Of a DNA stretch of 64,000 nucleotides, positions 54,301 through 61,808 are shown in pieces. The notes beneath the pieces were generated by a model. It was not told the origin of the DNA. It did no database searches and saw only the letters and a program-made list of their open reading frames with translations. The stretch is from JADJPG01 sp964491875 (lineage in GTDB: Bacteria; Verrucomicrobiota; Verrucomicrobiia; Limisphaerales; JADJPG01): NCBI GenBank assembly GCA_964491875.1, contig CAZBIC010000005.1, forward strand, positions 1-64,000, in the 5' to 3' direction. How positions within the stretch are numbered: position 1 is the first letter of the stretch; the number at the start of each line of letters is the position of its first letter. Made by a program: the position numbers and the translations under genes.

Positions 54301-56319
54301 GAAGGATGCACTTTTGCTGTCAACGGCCCTGTTATCCAACCCTGTGGTGTGGTGGATTTCTACTATGTGCTCGGCTGGGTGAATTCCGAACTCATCAGGG
54401 CGCTTGTCCACGCGCAAGCCAACGCAAATCTCTTCACTCCTGGTATCGTGAAGAGCTTGCCTTGGATTAACCCCACCGAGGCCATCCAGCAAAAGGTTGC
54501 TGGCAGGGTGCGTCTGATTCTCAGGAACAAGATGAGTGAGTATGCACGGCACGAAACGGGGCGTTACTTCCACGCGGCGCGGCTTGTCTCTGCTGATACC
54601 GGTGTCAAAGCGGCAAACGCCGACATTCAAAGCCAACAAGATGCGGCTGATGTATTGATTACGCAGGCAGCGGCGGAGACTACAGATGTGGTTCGGGAAT
54701 TTTACGCCGGAGTCGTTACGGTTGACTGGGAAAAGCACGGCATTCAAACGGACGACCACAAGCTCAACGCGGAAGTCCGTATCCTCGGTTCTGACTACAG
54801 CTCAATGCTTGTCTCGAAGTGCGTCGGCGTCGCCTTTGGCCGGTGGGACATCCGGTATGCGACGGGCGAGCAGGCCGCGCCGGAGTTGCCCGACCCGTTT
54901 GCGCCGTTGCCGGTCTGTCCGCCCGGCCAGTTGCAGAACGCGCAGGGCTTGCCCGCCCGCCCTGAGGACGTGCCCGCCGCGTATCCCGTCCGCATCCCGT
55001 GGGACGGCATCCTCGTGGATGACCCGAATCATCCGCTGGACATCGAGCGCCGCGTCCGCGAGATCATCGAAATCATCTGGAGTGGCCAGGAGGGCGGCCC
55101 CACGGCTGAGGCCATCGAACACGAAGCCTGCGAAATCCTCGGTGTGAAGACGTTGCGCGACTATTTCCGCAAGCCCGCCGGCTTCTTCGCCGACCACCTG
55201 AAACGCTATTCCAAGAGCCGCCGGCAAGCGCCCATCTACTGGCCGCTCTCCACCGCCTCCGGCAGCTACACGCTCTGGATCTACTACCACCGCCTCACCG
55301 ATCAGACGCTGTTCCAGTGCGTGAACGAGTTCATGAAGCCCAAGATCACCGAAGTGGAAGGCGACCTGGCGCGCGTCATGGCTGAAGGTGTGGAGCAATC
55401 CGGCAACCGCGCCGAAGCCGAACGCCTCACCACCCTGCGCACCGAGCTGATCGAGTTCCGTGACGAACTACTGCGCGTGGCCGGCCTCCCCTACAAACCG
55501 AACCTGAACGACGGCGTCCTCATCACCGCCGCCCCGCTCTGGAAACTCTTCCGCCTGCCCAAATGGCAGAAGGACCTCAAAGCCTGCTGGCAGGAACTGG
55601 AGAAGGGTGACTACGACTGGGCGCACCTCACCCTCACCCTCTGGCCCGATCGCGTCCGCGAAAAGTGCAAAACCGACCGCTCCCTCGCCATCGCCCACGG
55701 CCTGGAGGAATTGTGCGAAGTCAAAGCACCGGAGAAGAAAGCGAAGAAGGGGATGATCGCAAAGGATGCTTCGGACACCGAAGCCGATCTGGAACTGGCG
55801 CTCGCCGCCGAAGGAGGGGAGCCGGCCGAGGATCGCCCAAAGAAGCGAACGGCAAAGTCGGACAACGAGCCGGTGCCCATCGAGAAGACGGACCGGACGG
55901 AAGTCCTGTGTGTTATCCGCCAGGTGTTCGGCTCCGGCGGTGCGCGCGACCGGGACACAGCCATCAAGGATATCGCCTTCGCCTTAGGTTACCGGCGCAC
56001 CGGAAGCAAGATTCGTGACGTTTTGCACATCGACATCATGACCGCCGTGCGTCGCGGCATCCTCCGCGACGAAGACAGCCTGCTCTCATTGATCAGCAAT
56101 GACATCCGGGATTTCGAGCGGGATTCACTCAAAGAAGATTTTCTCTCTGCCCTCGGTCGCACCTGGACGGAACGGGAGGACGCGGTCCGCTCCTTCGCCC
56201 GTTTCCTAGGCTACGCCCGCACCGGCCCCGTGATCGAAGACACCGCGCGCTCACTAATCAACGGATTGATCCGCGACGGCCGATTGGAATCAGATGGAGA
56301 CAGGATCAGGAGAGCCTGA
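51364..56319 (+). CDS. pglX: BREX adenine-specific DNA methyltransferase PglX, enlarged
   Basis: PglX methylates adenine in host DNA to mark self. The 1651-residue protein is far longer than the usual 1200. It has the SAM motif MLDPACGSMHFG (residues about 435-446, with Met in a place that is usually Gly), GIDIDPRAAQIAGLAL, and the catalytic NPPF in VALMNPPFGRG (about 711). A target-recognition region (about 715-1150) has clearly different base composition. The C-terminal 150 residues hold two similar units, ALGYRRTGSKIRDVLHIDIM and FLGYARTGPVIEDTARSLIN, resembling DUF3320-type winged helices. It follows the CBS gene by 23 bases. Confidence 0.93.
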   Translation: MAFDNSTRNRLSGLVGRVRDLLTREFDAQLQELYGIYAGEGRVLDLSKLPHLDDEKLRVAHLLRERIRHLAAGAGGTPDAITQAVRRVLREQAFTVLNRFAALRMAEERGLIVEAVGGGLNSKGFKTFSEVAFSGLGAAYERYRVFLLAMFDEMAVDLGVLFDRRSPYGLLLPRENVLLEVFQLLNAPEVKPLWKEDETIGWIYQYFNDPTERKKMRDESAAPRNSRELAVRNQFFTPRYVVEFLTDNTLGRIWYEMTRGETTLKEQCRYLVRRPNETFLNPRFLNLFADIRPWVAEIAAGKFTAAVADASWNEISTVALLLDCYQWIEKTGHQELFNWAEPHLKAAIETEQVPALSHHELWLLLFACQRAYLKEGLRDDDTKTADGIRRIWNAWCAAAKEPQQKQDNLSQEDLLKQPVFIPHRPLKDPRTILMLDPACGSMHFGLYAFDLFEVIYAEAWGLEEVGQLVPSRPPGLKSLHETYADKQAFLRDVPKLIIEHNIHGIDIDPRAAQIAGLALWLRAQRAWKDMGLAPAQRPAIKRSNIVCAEPMPGEKELLREFVEREFPAAERAVCLRLLEAIFDKMQLAGEAGSLLKIEEEIRSAIEDARDAWQKLATKPPELFTNTELNQLSTAPELTGLEQAVSSLTTDPRHLTTDFWERIEERIYAALRDYAEQAENGGGFQRRLFAEDAARGFAFIDVCRKRYDVALMNPPFGRGTVEVEGWCKAKYENAYIDIYACFVTRCSAMLLETGCLGAITARSFFNAVTLERFRMDILPRLQVLIELGGQVLDSALVDTALTILGPASLIGKCLCLDLTQSQDKHLDLQRLTGGDVSDANVYLVARKRFAEMPNGQLLYSLAGENLKTELMFEPAACGVRAGLNTFDDFRFLRLWWEVLPRDIGPTCKWSNHWKGGDYETFYSELCVVCKWSGDGREMRQVNFQQHGMEAQAKQSSAFYFRSGAAYTYRSSRGFSVRVFPEGCTFAVNGPVIQPCGVVDFYYVLGWVNSELIRALVHAQANANLFTPGIVKSLPWINPTEAIQQKVAGRVRLILRNKMSEYARHETGRYFHAARLVSADTGVKAANADIQSQQDAADVLITQAAAETTDVVREFYAGVVTVDWEKHGIQTDDHKLNAEVRILGSDYSSMLVSKCVGVAFGRWDIRYATGEQAAPELPDPFAPLPVCPPGQLQNAQGLPARPEDVPAAYPVRIPWDGILVDDPNHPLDIERRVREIIEIIWSGQEGGPTAEAIEHEACEILGVKTLRDYFRKPAGFFADHLKRYSKSRRQAPIYWPLSTASGSYTLWIYYHRLTDQTLFQCVNEFMKPKITEVEGDLARVMAEGVEQSGNRAEAERLTTLRTELIEFRDELLRVAGLPYKPNLNDGVLITAAPLWKLFRLPKWQKDLKACWQELEKGDYDWAHLTLTLWPDRVREKCKTDRSLAIAHGLEELCEVKAPEKKAKKGMIAKDASDTEADLELALAAEGGEPAEDRPKKRTAKSDNEPVPIEKTDRTEVLCVIRQVFGSGGARDRDTAIKDIAFALGYRRTGSKIRDVLHIDIMTAVRRGILRDEDSLLSLISNDIRDFERDSLKEDFLSALGRTWTEREDAVRSFARFLGYARTGPVIEDTARSLINGLIRDGRLESDGDRIRRA

Positions 56320-56336
56320 ATAGAGGGGAAATTCAT

Positions 56337-57707
56337 ATGGCGAACAAGAACGAGAACGGCGACGACATGGGCGGAGATCCTGAGAAAGACGATCTACCGG
56401 GCGGACTACTGGACATGTTCGGGCGAGCATGGATGGTGATCAAGACCACGGTCCAGAAGGTGCGCGGGACGGAGTTTCTGCTGGTGCTGGTGGCGATGGC
56501 TGCCGTGGCTTACATCGCGGTCCTGTTTTTCGGCGGCAAGTGGCAAAACGCTTTACTGGGAGTGGTCATCGTCTTGTGCCTGGCGGTACCGGCCACCGTT
56601 TTGGCAAATTTGCCGCGAATCACCGCCAGCAGGGATTTTGGCGTGCTGGCAAAGACGGCAATGTGGGGGTATTTGGTCGTCTCATTTGTTCTGGTCGGGT
56701 TGGTGATCAGCACGTCCGTCTGGCAGGAGCCTCGATCAATCGAGAGAATCCTTCACATCGAACCGCACGTGATCACTAATACCATCAGAGAGGTCGTTGC
56801 TGTTACGAATTACGTCGGAGTGGTTCCGGACGAGAGAACGGCACTGGTGCCTGCGCGGCATAGTTTATTCGACACGAACCTTGTGGGGCAGATCGATAGG
56901 GAAGTCGGAACGATCGAGGTATCGGCCGGAAAGCAGGTGCGTTTTGTGCGCGCCAATACGGTTCGGTGGATGACGGATCAAAGCGGCGGCATAGACACGT
57001 TTATTTCGAAGGTGCCGTTTGTGTACGACCTGCGACCATTCCACGAGAAATTCCTTTCTTCTGGCGCAGATTTCCAAACCTTCAAAACGAACTACTTACG
57101 AAGAGAAGTCTTTGGGAAAATGTTGGAGCTTGGATTGGCAAGCGTACGAACTTCCGCGGAAAGCAATCTTACGGAAATGGTGGTCAACAGTTACATCGAC
57201 GGGGAGCTGATGCAGATGTTGACCAATGCTACTTTTCAAAGCGTAGTTGATGACACGCGACGACTCGCAAAGAGCAATTTCCTTGCGGTGATCGATTGCC
57301 GAAAGGAAGGGAGTTTTATTTCCAATCCGCATCTCATGGGAAAACGAATGATTTGGAAACGCATTTTGGCGATGGATTTTTTTAACGCCAAACTGTTGGA
57401 GAAGGTGCCGGGACCTCAGTTTGGAGTGGAAGCAGGCGGAAATCCGTCGCCTGGCGCGAGCTGGCGGCCGTTTCCAGACCCAAACGCTCGCTCGGGAGTA
57501 TTGGTTGCGGGTCTATTTCGGGTAACTAACGGTGCATTTACAGTGGTGAGCTTGCCAACCGAGTTTTCAAACCCCTCCCATGTGATTAAGAATCAAACGT
57601 CGGAGACACTTTATCTTCGCCTAGGGATCAATGACGATATCCCCGAGGACAACGGCACAGGTTATGCCAACGTGACAGTCTCTATTGAAGCCATCACGAC
57701 CAAATGA
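56337..57707 (+). CDS. Three-span membrane protein of unknown function, inside BREX
   Basis: The 456-residue protein has an acidic N-terminus, three predicted membrane spans (about residues 46-66, 71-91 and 107-128) and a large C-terminal soluble domain of about 320 residues, with no motif that I can name. The domain looks helical in the middle (LSSGADFQTFKTNYLRREVF) and beta-rich at the end. No standard BREX gene encodes such a protein. It starts 17 bases after pglX, and its stop overlaps a helicase-like fragment by 4 bases. Membrane anchoring could mean an effector or a sensor; neither is shown. Base composition is nearer to the inserted CBS gene than to brxC. Confidence 0.7.
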   Translation: MANKNENGDDMGGDPEKDDLPGGLLDMFGRAWMVIKTTVQKVRGTEFLLVLVAMAAVAYIAVLFFGGKWQNALLGVVIVLCLAVPATVLANLPRITASRDFGVLAKTAMWGYLVVSFVLVGLVISTSVWQEPRSIERILHIEPHVITNTIREVVAVTNYVGVVPDERTALVPARHSLFDTNLVGQIDREVGTIEVSAGKQVRFVRANTVRWMTDQSGGIDTFISKVPFVYDLRPFHEKFLSSGADFQTFKTNYLRREVFGKMLELGLASVRTSAESNLTEMVVNSYIDGELMQMLTNATFQSVVDDTRRLAKSNFLAVIDCRKEGSFISNPHLMGKRMIWKRILAMDFFNAKLLEKVPGPQFGVEAGGNPSPGASWRPFPDPNARSGVLVAGLFRVTNGAFTVVSLPTEFSNPSHVIKNQTSETLYLRLGINDDIPEDNGTGYANVTVSIEAITTK

Positions 57708-57916
57708 GTAATTCGAACGCCATTCGCCAAGCGGGCATCAAGAGTCTGCTTCTTCATAACCTAGACGACGGCCAGAAGGGCGCCAGCGGAGGTTCCTGCC
57801 TCCCCAAAGCCTCAGGCCACGCCGCCATCGGCGACCGCCATACCCACTGCCCACAAAACGCGTCGTGCCCCGCGCGTCGACGTCGGACATTGTTGGCCGC
57901 ACGAATAAGCCAATAA
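57704..57916 (+). pseudogene. Remnant resembling the N-terminus of the downstream helicase
   Basis: A 70-codon frame begins with ATGA overlapping the preceding stop. Its residues SLLLHNLDDGQKGA resemble KLLLENLTDGQKAA at the start of the helicase 0.9 kb downstream, and the DNA over about 27 bases (AACCT..CGACGGCCAGAAGG..GCC) matches closely. The rest is a low-complexity sequence without domain. I take it for a decayed partial copy; a chance match is possible. Confidence 0.45.
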
Positions 57917-58612
57917 ATGACCAATACATGCCCGAACAGCCAATGCTCCGCCACGTTGCAATTTGCCGAACCAGCCACGGGCTCCCGTATCCGCTGTCCT
58001 CGATGCGGGTCGGTCTTCGCCATTCCCGAAGAAACTTCCTTCGTCATCTTCGATTTGGAAACGACCGGTCTATCCCCGGACGGTTGCGAGATCATTCAGA
58101 TCGCCGCGACGCGTTTTCGGAACGGCGAGGTCGTGGCGGGCGATTCTTTCTACAGTTATTGTCGGCCCACTCAGCCCATCTCCCGCTTCATCTCCGAGTA
58201 CACCGGCATCACGGATCGCGACGTGCGTGATGCGCCGCGTCCCATCGAGGTGCTGGCGCGTTTCTCCCGGTTTGTCGGCGACTCGGTCATCATGGCCCAC
58301 AACGGCCATCGTTTTGACACCAAGTTCCTGGAGTCTACCTGCCATCAGCACCGCGTGCCCCGGCGCACGGTGGAATCGATTGATACCATCACGATTTCAC
58401 GCCGGCTCTTCGGCACGACGCGGGGAACAGGCCACTCGCTGGACCGGGTCATGCAACGGCTCGGACTGAGCGCCTCCCAATACCGGCGTCACGATGCGCG
58501 TGGCGACATCCAGGCGCTGGCCGATGCGGTTCGCATTATGTGGCGTCGTCTGGAGCTGGACCCTCACGGCACCGGCATCCCACGGCGTGAAACCATCCTG
58601 CCCGCCCTCTAG
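57917..58612 (+). CDS. Zinc-ribbon DnaQ-type 3'-5' exonuclease in BREX operon
   Basis: The 231-residue protein joins a short N-terminal zinc ribbon (Cys5, Cys10, Cys27, Cys30, CPNSQC ... CPRC) to a DEDDh exonuclease domain: FDLETTG (Asp46, Glu48), NGHRFDTKFLE (Asp134) and HDARGDIQAL (His192, Asp196-type). It is close to the proofreading epsilon fold and can be active. The zinc ribbon at the front is not usual for DnaQ. Placed between the membrane protein and the UvrD-type helicase, it might degrade phage DNA together with it. No known BREX type carries this gene as a core part. Confidence 0.9.
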   Translation: MTNTCPNSQCSATLQFAEPATGSRIRCPRCGSVFAIPEETSFVIFDLETTGLSPDGCEIIQIAATRFRNGEVVAGDSFYSYCRPTQPISRFISEYTGITDRDVRDAPRPIEVLARFSRFVGDSVIMAHNGHRFDTKFLESTCHQHRVPRRTVESIDTITISRRLFGTTRGTGHSLDRVMQRLGLSASQYRRHDARGDIQALADAVRIMWRRLELDPHGTGIPRRETILPAL

Positions 58613-58640
58613 CGCTAGACAATCAACCTGAAAGATTGCC

Positions 58641-61600
58641 ATGGAAAAACAGAAGATGGAGAAGTTGCTATTGGAGAACCTGACCGACGGCCAGAAGGCT
58701 GCCGTAAAAGCCGGCGAACGTCGCCTTCTGGTCGTGGCCGGCGCCGGCTCGGGCAAGACCGAGGTCATGGCCCGACGTATCGCCTGGTGGGTGGGGATGG
58801 AGGGCGTTTCCAAAGACCAAATCGTCGCCTTCACCTTCACCGAGCGGGCCGCCGAGGAAATGAAGTTCCGCATCCGGAGCTGGATCGAAAAAGTCACGCC
58901 CGCTGGCGAAGAGGTCACGCTGGGCCGGATGTATGTCGGCACCATCCACGGTTTCTGCCTGTTGAAGATCCGCGAGTTCTGGCCGGACGAGTACCATAAC
59001 TACGACATCCTGGATGAAAGTTCGCGCGCCTCGCTCATTCTGCGCGGCTTCAACGGAATGCTCGGACTCCGGGAGCTCAAGGACGCGCTGGTTAAGAAGG
59101 GTCAGTTCGCCACCCTGGAGATGTTCATGCAGGCTTACGATCAGTTGCAGGAGCACAACTGCTTCGACATCGCCTTGCCCACCGCGACGCCGCCGCACCA
59201 ATTGGGAGCGGCTGAAGCAGAGTGGTGCAAGCAGGCGATCCTGAAAACCGACACCGGCTCCGGCGCGCCGGCCAAGGCCTTCGCCGTCTCTGCCGCCCGC
59301 TACTACGCCTACCTGCGCTGTCGCCGCTTCCTCGACTTCAGTACCTCCCAAAGTGAATTCCTCCGCCGGCTGAGCGAGGACAACGCGTTTCGCAAAAATC
59401 TCGAAGAGTCGCGGATCCATCTGGTCGTCGATGAAGTGCAGGACATCAACCCCGTCCAAAGCGAGCTCATCACCACGCTCATCGGACGGAACGGGAAGTT
59501 GACCATGGTCGGCGACCATCGGCAGTCCATCTATGGCTTTCGCGGCGCGAAGGTGGAGATCATCGGCGAGTTCTGGGAGGAGTTCAAAAAGGCGAAGGAC
59601 GCCACCGTGGTCGATCTGCAGGAGAACTTTCGCTCCACGCCCCGCATCCTCGATCTGGCCAACGCCTGGGCGGAGACCATCTCGCCGCTCAAGAGCATGG
59701 AGACGCCGGCCATGCTGCCTGGCAACAAGAAGCGGAAAGATCTCCATCGCTCGCACGTGGCCCTGATCGGTTTTGCCGAACGCGAGGCCGAGGCGGCCTG
59801 GATCGCCGAGGCTATTCGCGCCCTCGTCCCCACCGAAGCCGAAGGCGCTGTCCACGATAAGAAGGACGGCAACACTCGAGGGTTGGCTCTCTCGGATATC
59901 GCCATCCTGCTCCGGGCTTCGACCGAGGTGCGAACTTACATGCGCGCATTGGAGTCGGCCGGCATTTCGTGTGTCGTCCGCGCCGGCCCGGATCTGTTCT
60001 CGCAGCCGGAGGTGCTGTTGCTGGTCGCGGCCTTGGCCATCACCGCGCAGATGGATGAGTTCTGGGGATCGGAGCACAATCCCAAGAGCCTGCCGCAGCG
60101 CATCGACAAGGTTCTCGGTTGCGCCCCGAATCCGACGGAAGTGCTTCGCGCCTCCGCCCGGATGCTTCGTGAGTCCGGTCTGACCTTCGGCCGAGAGGTG
60201 GAGGACCGCTTGTTGCTGGCCGCGGGCGCCATCGGCGATCGCATCGCGAACGGCACCGCGCTCCCGGCAAAAAAGGCGGCGGTATTTCGCACTCCGTCCT
60301 TGCGGGAGTTTCTCACCAAGTCCGGTGAACTGCGGCGCATCTTTCCGCAAAAGCTGTTTCACATGCTCCTCTCCGAAGCGGAGGTGGATGCCTGGGACAG
60401 TTGCGAAGGCCGCGGCCAGACGGCCCTGTTCCATCTGGGCGCGCTCAGCGGGTTGATCACCGGCATCGAAACGCCGGGCTGGACCAGCATTAAGGACTAC
60501 CCCTGGCAAATCATCGGCCTTTGCCAATATGGCGCGGAGGAGGCGCGCGCCGAGGAGCAGCCGCTCATGGTCCAGCCGGATGCGGTCACCATCAGCACCA
60601 TTCACGGCGTCAAGGGACTGGAATTCGCTGGCGTCTTTCTCGGTGCCGTCAACCCCGGCAGCTTTCCAAGCAGCATGGCCAGCCGGAAGGTGGATCTGCC
60701 CTTGGACGGCCGCATTCTGGAGGAGATTGATGTGGAAGGGCTGTCCGAAAACGACAACCACGACGGCGAACGTCGCCTGATGTATGTCGCGCTCACCCGG
60801 GCCGAGCGGTTCCTGTTCATCAGCCACTGCGGCAAACGCACCTCAAGTTTCATCAAGGAGCTGCGGGACATGGTCAGCGCCAGCGGCGGCACCGTCACGG
60901 ATGATTCCAAGCAACTGCTGCACGAACTGAAATACGCGCCCAAGGAACACCTGCGGGACGTGCGGCTGGCGACTTCGTTCTCCGACCTCCGTTACTACCT
61001 GGAATGCCCGCACGATTTCTATCTGCGCAAGGTGCTCGGCTTCGCCCCGACCATTGACCAGGCCTTCGGCTACGGCCGGGGCATTCACAACCTGATGCGG
61101 GCGGTTCACACCGATCCCAAGAAGTGGGCCGCGCTGGCGAACGATCGGCCGGCCCTTGCGCGGGAAATTCAGAAGCTGATCGACCGAGGTCTGTTCTACC
61201 TCCGCTACACCACCGGCGATCCGGCGGATAACATGCGGGCCAAGGGCCTGCGCGTCGTCGCCGATTACATCAAGCGCTATGCGGGCGAACTCGCCGATGT
61301 CACCTTCGAGCCGGAGAAAAGTTTCGAGACCCTGGTGGATTACGAGGATGGCGAAGGCGGCGTGTTGGTGTCCGGGGCCATCGACGTGGTCCGGCGCGAC
61401 AACCCGCCCCGTGTGAGCCTGATTGATTTCAAGTCCGGCGACCCGGACTCGGACAAACACGACAAGCTGGACGAAGACGAGATGCGCTTGCAGGTGGCGC
61501 TTTACGCCGTGGCCGCGAAGAAAGAGCTCGAATACCAACCGGAGCAGGGCCTGGTGCGGTATCTCGATGCCGAAGACCCGGCCAAGGCGGAGTTGAATGT

Positions 61601-61799
61601 GCCGTTGAACCAGGCTTCACTCGAGGCCGCCACCAAGTTGGTCGCCGCCACCGCGGCGAAGATTCGCGGACGTCAGTTCAAACAGGGGCCGGCCAAAGGC
61701 AAGGGTGGACCGATCCGTTGCGCGCACTGCGATTTCCTGGGCCTCTGTGGCACCAAGGAGGCGCGCGACCAAAAGGGCGAAAGCCGGGCCGAGTGGTGA
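58641..61799 (+). CDS. UvrD/Rep-type helicase with C-terminal PD-(D/E)XK nuclease
   Basis: This 1052-residue protein is a superfamily 1 helicase: Q-motif region LTDGQKAAV, Walker A VVAGAGSGKTEVM (residues 31-43), DEVQD (about 264), YGFRGAKVE (motif III), and VALTRAERFLF (motif VI). The last 270 residues hold a RecB/Cas4-type nuclease: SDLRYYLECPHDFYL, IDFKSGDPD (about 929), QVALYAVAA, and a Cys cluster CAHCDFLGLC (about 1027-1036) typical of an iron-sulphur site. It starts 28 bases after the exonuclease and ends 9 bases before pglZ, so it belongs to the operon. It is not one of the helicases (brxHI, brxHII) that I know from BREX. Confidence 0.93.
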   Translation: MEKQKMEKLLLENLTDGQKAAVKAGERRLLVVAGAGSGKTEVMARRIAWWVGMEGVSKDQIVAFTFTERAAEEMKFRIRSWIEKVTPAGEEVTLGRMYVGTIHGFCLLKIREFWPDEYHNYDILDESSRASLILRGFNGMLGLRELKDALVKKGQFATLEMFMQAYDQLQEHNCFDIALPTATPPHQLGAAEAEWCKQAILKTDTGSGAPAKAFAVSAARYYAYLRCRRFLDFSTSQSEFLRRLSEDNAFRKNLEESRIHLVVDEVQDINPVQSELITTLIGRNGKLTMVGDHRQSIYGFRGAKVEIIGEFWEEFKKAKDATVVDLQENFRSTPRILDLANAWAETISPLKSMETPAMLPGNKKRKDLHRSHVALIGFAEREAEAAWIAEAIRALVPTEAEGAVHDKKDGNTRGLALSDIAILLRASTEVRTYMRALESAGISCVVRAGPDLFSQPEVLLLVAALAITAQMDEFWGSEHNPKSLPQRIDKVLGCAPNPTEVLRASARMLRESGLTFGREVEDRLLLAAGAIGDRIANGTALPAKKAAVFRTPSLREFLTKSGELRRIFPQKLFHMLLSEAEVDAWDSCEGRGQTALFHLGALSGLITGIETPGWTSIKDYPWQIIGLCQYGAEEARAEEQPLMVQPDAVTISTIHGVKGLEFAGVFLGAVNPGSFPSSMASRKVDLPLDGRILEEIDVEGLSENDNHDGERRLMYVALTRAERFLFISHCGKRTSSFIKELRDMVSASGGTVTDDSKQLLHELKYAPKEHLRDVRLATSFSDLRYYLECPHDFYLRKVLGFAPTIDQAFGYGRGIHNLMRAVHTDPKKWAALANDRPALAREIQKLIDRGLFYLRYTTGDPADNMRAKGLRVVADYIKRYAGELADVTFEPEKSFETLVDYEDGEGGVLVSGAIDVVRRDNPPRVSLIDFKSGDPDSDKHDKLDEDEMRLQVALYAVAAKKELEYQPEQGLVRYLDAEDPAKAELNVPLNQASLEAATKLVAATAAKIRGRQFKQGPAKGKGGPIRCAHCDFLGLCGTKEARDQKGESRAEW

Positions 61800-61808
61800 T
61801 TTTTAACA

